Positions 1 to 3,869 of a DNA stretch of 5,858 nt are shown one piece after another (the stretch's first letter is position 1; each line of letters begins with the position of its first letter). Position numbers and translations under genes: made by a program. The stretch covers positions 1 through 5,858 of the forward strand of contig JAUVPY010000200.1 of assembly GCA_030598425.1 (NCBI GenBank), written 5' to 3'. The DNA comes from Anaerolineae bacterium. GTDB taxonomy: Bacteria; Chloroflexota; Anaerolineae; 4572-78; NAK82. The notes beneath the pieces were generated by a model that was not told the origin of the DNA, ran no database searches, and saw nothing but the letters and a program-made list of their open reading frames with translations.

Positions 1-3000
1 GCCGGCAACGACCCAAATGGCATTAACGGTCGAGTTATGGTCGTCGGTGGCGGAGTGGGCGGCATGCGGGCCGCGATTGACCTGGCCGAGGTGGGCCTGC
101 GCGTTATATTGGTCGAGGCGACGCCTGGTCTGGGCGGACGGGTGGCTCAGTTAGGCTTCATGTTTCCCACCCACGACTGCGTGCTCTGCCGGGGCACATC
201 GGACCACGGCTACGGCTGCACGCGTCCGGCGATCTCGCCTGCGTTTATGGATTACAACCTGCACCCCAACATCGAGGTACTAACCAATACCCAGATCATC
301 GCCGCCGAGGGACAGGCGGGTGATTTCACGATCCAGTTACGTCAAAACCCCCGCTACGTGGAGGTGGACCGCTGCATCAACTGCGGGCTGTGCGCGGTAG
401 CCTGCCCGGTTGACCTGCCTAGCGGCTTTCAGATGGGCCTGGCGCAACGCAAGGCGATCTACAAGATGGCCCCGCGCGCCATCCCCGATGCCTACGTGGT
501 AGACAAAGGGCCTTACTGCGAGGACTGCGGCCTGTGTGTTGATGTATGCCCCACCCAGGCCATAGACCTCGACGAGGAGCCTCATAATAGATCGGTCCGT
601 GTAGGCGCGGTCATTCTGGCCATCGGCTACGGCCTGACCGACGTCACCAGCTATGAAGAATACGGTTGGGGACGTTACCCCAATGTCGTGCACAGCATGC
701 AATACGAACGTCTGGTCAGCAGATCAGGACCTACCGAGGGCGTTGTCGTCCGTCCCTCCGACGGCCAGATGCCCCAACGTATTGCCTGGCTGCAATGTGT
801 CGGTTCTCGCGATCAGAGATATCCGTACTGCTCATCCATCTGCTGCATGTATGCCACCAAAGAGGCTATGCTCGCCAAGCAACGCATCCCCGATGTTGAC
901 TGTCGGATCTTTATGATGGACGAGCGCGCCTTTAATAAAGAGTTCAACGCGTACTACGAACGGTCGAAAGATGAGTTTGGCGTGGAATACGTGCGCTGCC
1001 GCGTCTCGTCGGTCAAAGAAGACCCCGGGACAAAAGACCTCATCCTGCGCTACATGGGGTCTGATGGTCAAATCACCGACGAGCGCCTCAATATGGTCGT
1101 GCTCTCAGTCGGCACGCAGCCACCGGCCCAAGCCAAAGTCACCGCCGAAGCCTTGGGCATCGATCTCAACCCTTACGGCTTCTGCGAAACAGACAAATTC
1201 ACGCCCCTACAAACCAGCCAGCCGGGGGTCTACGTCTGCGGGACTTTCCAGTCGCCCAAGGAGATTGCCGAAACCATCACCGACGCGGCAGGCGCCGCTG
1301 GTGACGTAATGCGGTTGATGCGGGCCGATTTGGGCAAGAGCGAAGCAAGCCGCGAATACCCGTTCATCTCCGATAACAGTTTTGGCGAGGAGCGCGACGT
1401 CTCAGGCGAGCCACCTCAAGTAGGCGTCTTCATCTGCGACTGCCATCCCAGCATTGACAGCGTGGTGGATACGGCCGCGCTTGGCCGCTATGCGACCGGG
1501 CTGCCCGATGTCGTTCACGCCGCCCAGGTCGGCTACGGCTGCTTCGACGAGGGGCAGGCCCAGATCGAAGAGGCCATCCAGGGATACGGGCTGAACCGGG
1601 TGGTGGTCGCCGGATGCAGCCACCGCACCCACGAATCGCTCTTTCAGCGAACCGTCCGCCAGGCCGGTCTGAACCCCTATCTGGTAGAGATGGTCAACAT
1701 CCGCGAACACTGCGCCTGGGTCCACAGCTCCCAACCCCAGGCAGCGACCCAGAAAGCGATGGAGCTGTTGCGCATCGGGGTCGAGCGTGTTCGTGTGATG
1801 ACGCCCATTCACAAAGGATCGCTTAACCCGGCTCGCCGGGCGCTGGTCATCGGCGGGGGCGTAGCCGGGATGACGGCTGCCCTGTCTATCGCCGACAGCG
1901 GCTACGACGTGGTAGTGGTGGAACGCTCCGCGGAGTTGGGTGGCAACGTGCGCCACGTCTATTACGTGGCCGAGGGACAAAACCCTCAGCGGCTGCTGCG
2001 CGACCTGGTGAACAGGGTGCGGGGCCACGAGCGCATCACCGTCTTGGCCCGTAGCCAGGTGGTTGAACACACCGGGTCGGTGGGCAAATTTCGGTCGGTA
2101 ATCCGCACCCGCTCGACGGAAGGGGGCCAACCGTTCCAATCCGAAGTGGAGCACGCTGTGACCATCGTCGCTACCGGCGGGGAGGAATGGCGCGGAGACA
2201 TTTACTTGCTGGGCAAGAGCAAACAGGTCATGACCGAGATTCAGCTCGAAGATTGCATCGCCCACCGACCGGAGGCCATCGCCGAGATGGACCACGTGGT
2301 GATGATCCAATGCGGGCGATCACCCGATATGTCCGACGCGCCCGATTACTGCAGCCGCATTTGCTGCACCAACTCAATGAAGAATGCCATACGCATCAAG
2401 TTGCTCAATCCCAATTGTCGGGTGACCATCCTGTACAAGGACATCATCACCTATGGCTTCCGCGAGCAGCATTATACCGAGGCACGGCGCCGGGGTGTGG
2501 TCTTCATCCGCTACGATGATGCCACCCAGCCGGTGGTTGAAGCCCCCCCCTTCACCTCCCCCCCACTGGAGGGGATAGAGGGGGGGCGACTGCGGGTCAC
2601 CGTGCACGAGCCGATTCTGAAACAAGCCTTGACTCTTGAACCCGACTTGCTGACCCTGAACATGTCCATCGTCCCCTCACAAGGGACGGAACAATTGGCT
2701 CAAGTCCTGGGTGTCCCGCTCTCCAGCGAAGGCTTCTTTATGGAAGCGCACCTTAAAATGCGTCCTATGGACTTCATGGAAGAGGGTATTTTCGTGGCCG
2801 GCATGGCCCACTACCCCAAGTTCATTGAAGAGGCCATTGCACACGCTCAGGCCACAGCCGGCCGTGCGATCACCATCCTGGCCAAGGAACCTCTCTACAT
2901 CGGCGGCAGCGTGGCCGTGGTGGATCAGATGAAGTGCGTGGGGTGTCTCACCTGCACGCGAACCTGCCCCTTTGGCATTCCAGAGATCCAGCCGGAGCAG

Positions 3001-3162
3001 GTCGGGGTGGGCGATATCGTGGGCGTAGCCTACATTGACCCAGCGCTGTGCCAGGGCTGTGGCTCTTGCACCGGCGAATGCCCGGCCAAGGCCATCCAGC
3101 TATTAAACTACACCGACGAGCAGATACTCGTCCAGGGACTGGGCGCGTGGGCTGTTGTGTAA
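1..3162 (+). CDS. hdrA: Tandem-fused heterodisulfide reductase subunit A (double HdrA), 5' partial
   Basis: Cytoplasmic flavin/iron-sulfur protein, predicted to be the FAD-bearing core of a heterodisulfide-reductase-like electron-bifurcating complex. Residues are numbered from the Met at 37. The frame is open back to base 1, and residues before Met37 complete the first beta strand of the FAD fold (GRVMVVGGG). No Shine-Dalgarno precedes 37, so the real start lies upstream, perhaps just before base 1, since the third gene begins MAGN and this frame begins AGN. First half: FAD motif GGGVGG (4-9), inserted ferredoxin with two CxxCxxCxxxCP motifs (C113-C123, C161-C171), HdrA motif CVGSR...CSSICC (254-270), and C-terminal flavoprotein part to about 435. 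Second half: HdrA N-terminal domain (463-590; C467, C469, C502, C527, C559), FAD motif GGGVAG (606-611), CSRICC (772-777), no inserted ferredoxin, and a C-terminal ferredoxin (C967-C977, C1005-C1015). Family assignment is firm; the electron donor and acceptor are not known. Confidence 0.93.
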   Translation, partial: AGNDPNGINGRVMVVGGGVGGMRAAIDLAEVGLRVILVEATPGLGGRVAQLGFMFPTHDCVLCRGTSDHGYGCTRPAISPAFMDYNLHPNIEVLTNTQIIAAEGQAGDFTIQLRQNPRYVEVDRCINCGLCAVACPVDLPSGFQMGLAQRKAIYKMAPRAIPDAYVVDKGPYCEDCGLCVDVCPTQAIDLDEEPHNRSVRVGAVILAIGYGLTDVTSYEEYGWGRYPNVVHSMQYERLVSRSGPTEGVVVRPSDGQMPQRIAWLQCVGSRDQRYPYCSSICCMYATKEAMLAKQRIPDVDCRIFMMDERAFNKEFNAYYERSKDEFGVEYVRCRVSSVKEDPGTKDLILRYMGSDGQITDERLNMVVLSVGTQPPAQAKVTAEALGIDLNPYGFCETDKFTPLQTSQPGVYVCGTFQSPKEIAETITDAAGAAGDVMRLMRADLGKSEASREYPFISDNSFGEERDVSGEPPQVGVFICDCHPSIDSVVDTAALGRYATGLPDVVHAAQVGYGCFDEGQAQIEEAIQGYGLNRVVVAGCSHRTHESLFQRTVRQAGLNPYLVEMVNIREHCAWVHSSQPQAATQKAMELLRIGVERVRVMTPIHKGSLNPARRALVIGGGVAGMTAALSIADSGYDVVVVERSAELGGNVRHVYYVAEGQNPQRLLRDLVNRVRGHERITVLARSQVVEHTGSVGKFRSVIRTRSTEGGQPFQSEVEHAVTIVATGGEEWRGDIYLLGKSKQVMTEIQLEDCIAHRPEAIAEMDHVVMIQCGRSPDMSDAPDYCSRICCTNSMKNAIRIKLLNPNCRVTILYKDIITYGFREQHYTEARRRGVVFIRYDDATQPVVEAPPFTSPPLEGIEGGRLRVTVHEPILKQALTLEPDLLTLNMSIVPSQGTEQLAQVLGVPLSSEGFFMEAHLKMRPMDFMEEGIFVAGMAHYPKFIEEAIAHAQATAGRAITILAKEPLYIGGSVAVVDQMKCVGCLTCTRTCPFGIPEIQPEQVGVGDIVGVAYIDPALCQGCGSCTGECPAKAIQLLNYTDEQILVQGLGAWAVV
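2543..2586. repeat. C/G-rich palindromic element inserted in frame in hdrA
   Basis: A run of eight C, a short spacer, seven C, then ACT, GGAGGGGA, TAGA and a run of seven G. The core TCCCCCCC/GGAGGGGA (2557-2564 and 2568-2575) can pair around a three-base loop with one mismatch, and the outer C8 and G7 runs can pair beyond it. It encodes about 14 proline/glycine-rich residues (837-850, PPFTSPPLEGIEGG) between FIRYDD and LRVTVHEPIL, two stretches that look continuous in ordinary HdrA. The base composition differs sharply from the flanking codons. It resembles the dispersed palindromic repeats seen in many bacterial genomes. Whether other copies exist in this genome cannot be seen from this window. 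Confidence 0.6.
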
Positions 3163-3167
3163 AATCA

Positions 3168-3202
3168 GAGATTAGAGATTGGAGATTGGAGAATAGAGAT
3201 TA
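3168..3202. repeat. Five tandem 7-bp units, GAGATTR
   Basis: Starting six bases after the hdrA stop codon there are five consecutive 7-mers: GAGATTA, GAGATTG, GAGATTG, GAGAATA, GAGATTA. The fourth is degenerate. The complement (YAATCTC) is the same family as the AATCTCA array inside the third gene. The array directly precedes a short open frame resembling the start of a four-helix-bundle protein, and an inverted copy follows that frame. The 13 bases at 3175-3187 are the exact reverse complement of 3300-3312. Confidence 0.85.
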
Positions 3203-3298
3203 AAGATGGCGATGTCTTTTGAGGAACTGAGAGTGCTGAGGGAAGCCGAAGCAGTGGCGGATGGGATCTGGCAGGAGGTCTCGGGGTGGGAGCCACCA

Positions 3299-3313
3299 AA
3301 ATCTCCAATCTCC
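3299..3313. repeat. Inverted copy of the 7-bp repeat, (AATCTCC)x2
   Basis: AAATCTCCAATCTCC contains two AATCTCC units in the opposite orientation to the array at 3168-3202, bounding the four-helix-bundle remnant on its 3' side. Bases 3300-3312 pair perfectly with 3175-3187, so the remnant is enclosed by terminal inverted repeats of at least 13 bp, about 110 bp apart. In RNA this would form a long-looped stem immediately upstream of the mvhD ribosome binding site. Confidence 0.75.
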
Positions 3314-3321
3314 GGACGTGT

Positions 3322-3328
3322 AAGGGAG
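3322..3328 (+). promoter_or_regulatory. Ribosome binding site of mvhD
   Basis: AAGGGAG lies eight bases before GTG 3337 and supports that start. The alternative in-frame GTG at 3286 has no such site and would add residues read from the inserted repeat (KISNLRTCK), so it is unlikely to be native. Confidence 0.75.
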
Positions 3329-3336
3329 CCGATACT

Positions 3337-3786
3337 GTGAGCGACAACGGTCATCACGAGGTATTCGAACCTGAAATCACCGTATTCACCTGCAACTACT
3401 GCGGCTACATGAGTGCTGACACCGCTGGCGCGCTACGTCTGCAATACCCACCCAATATCAAGCTGGTCCGCTTGCCCTGCACCGGCAAGACCGACGTGGG
3501 ATACATCCTGAAAGCCTTTGAGCAGGGCGCTGATGGTGTGTACGTGGTGGGATGCTCCATAGGCAACTGCCACCACGTGCGGGGTAATGAGAGAGGCAAG
3601 GCGCGGGTGGAACGGGCCAAGCAATTGCTAGACGACATCGGGCTGAACGGCGAGCGGCTGGACATATTCTTCCTCTCCGGTGGCATGGGGGCTACCTTCG
3701 CCCAATACGCGGAGGAGATGACGGAGCGTATTCGGGCGCTGGGGCCAAATCCATTGAGAGAGCGAAGCACAGAAGAACCAGCATAG
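3337..3786 (+). CDS. mvhD: MvhD/FrhD-family [2Fe-2S] electron-transfer subunit
   Basis: A 149-residue cytoplasmic protein, the usual length of the stand-alone methyl-viologen-reducing hydrogenase delta subunit family. In characterised complexes MvhD carries a [2Fe-2S] cluster and relays electrons between HdrA and a hydrogenase or formate dehydrogenase. Conserved features are FTCNYCGYMSADTAG (C19, C22), RLQYPPNIKLVRLPC (C48), FEQGADGVYVVGC (C73) and GNCHHVRGN (C78), so all five expected cysteines are present. The C-terminal FFLSGGMGATFAQYAEEM followed by RALGPNP is also typical. The start is taken as GTG 3337 because of the AAGGGAG site eight bases upstream. It lies between two hdrA-type genes, which fits a role in the same complex. 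The spacer to the first hdrA is unusually long (174 bases) because it holds repeat-flanked foreign sequence. The partner enzyme is not visible here. Confidence 0.92.
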   Translation: MSDNGHHEVFEPEITVFTCNYCGYMSADTAGALRLQYPPNIKLVRLPCTGKTDVGYILKAFEQGADGVYVVGCSIGNCHHVRGNERGKARVERAKQLLDDIGLNGERLDIFFLSGGMGATFAQYAEEMTERIRALGPNPLRERSTEEPA

Positions 3787-3858
3787 AATCACGAGAGAAA
3801 ACTGCGCGGAATAGAACCCGGGCCTGCTGTTACCACTTAAGAGGAGTGCTAAAACTTC

Positions 3859-3866
3859 GGGGGGAG
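3859..3866 (+). promoter_or_regulatory. Ribosome binding site of the hdrA-gltD fusion gene
   Basis: GGGGGGAG ends three bases before ATG 3870. The G-run places a usable Shine-Dalgarno core about five bases from the start. An in-frame TAA at 3867-3869 directly precedes the ATG, so this is the earliest possible start. The rest of the 83-base spacer after mvhD shows no clear terminator (no GC stem followed by T-run) and no recognisable promoter, consistent with co-transcription. Confidence 0.65.
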
Positions 3867-3869
3867 TAA

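Larger units (their letters stand above)
3206..3340 (+). pseudogene. 5' remnant of a four-helix-bundle (S23/bAvd-like) protein gene
   Basis: A 44-codon frame runs from ATG 3206 (second ATG at 3212) to TGA 3338. Its first 30 or so residues, with MSFEELRVLREAEAVADG followed by IWQEVSGWEP, resemble the first helix of the small four-helix-bundle family that includes the 23S rRNA intervening-sequence protein and bAvd-like proteins, which are normally about 115-130 residues. The similarity stops at about base 3298, exactly where an AATCTCC repeat begins, and the remaining codons only read repeat and the leader of the next gene. The conserved RAADSIGANIAEG-like middle and the later helices are absent. 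The stop overlaps the GTG start of mvhD as GTGA. There is no convincing Shine-Dalgarno. I read it as a deletion relic left between two repeat copies. The family call rests on recognising a short N-terminus and needs a profile search. Confidence 0.55.

Noticed and set aside
37..39. ATG 37 as the true start of the first hdrA
   Set aside because: The frame is open upstream to base 1, the FAD-fold beta strand begins before it, and there is no ribosome binding site ahead of it.
1402..2310. Long antisense open frame (302 codons) opposite hdrA
   Set aside because: It lies wholly within the strongly supported HdrA coding sequence, shows no recognisable domain, and is His/Asp/Val/Ala-rich as expected from the complement of GC-biased codons.
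2543..2586. Intrinsic terminator formed by the C/G palindrome
   Set aside because: It lies inside an intact reading frame and is not followed by a T-run.
3168..3313. CRISPR array
   Set aside because: The units are 7 bp, directly abutting, with no spacers of uniform length. They are simple tandem repeats.
3286..3336. Earlier in-frame GTG start for mvhD
   Set aside because: It lacks a Shine-Dalgarno and would translate the inserted repeat. GTG 3337 has a well-placed AAGGGAG and gives the family's usual N-terminus.
3787..3869. Transcription terminator between mvhD and the fusion gene
   Set aside because: No GC-rich stem followed by a T-run is present. The G-run there serves as a ribosome binding site.
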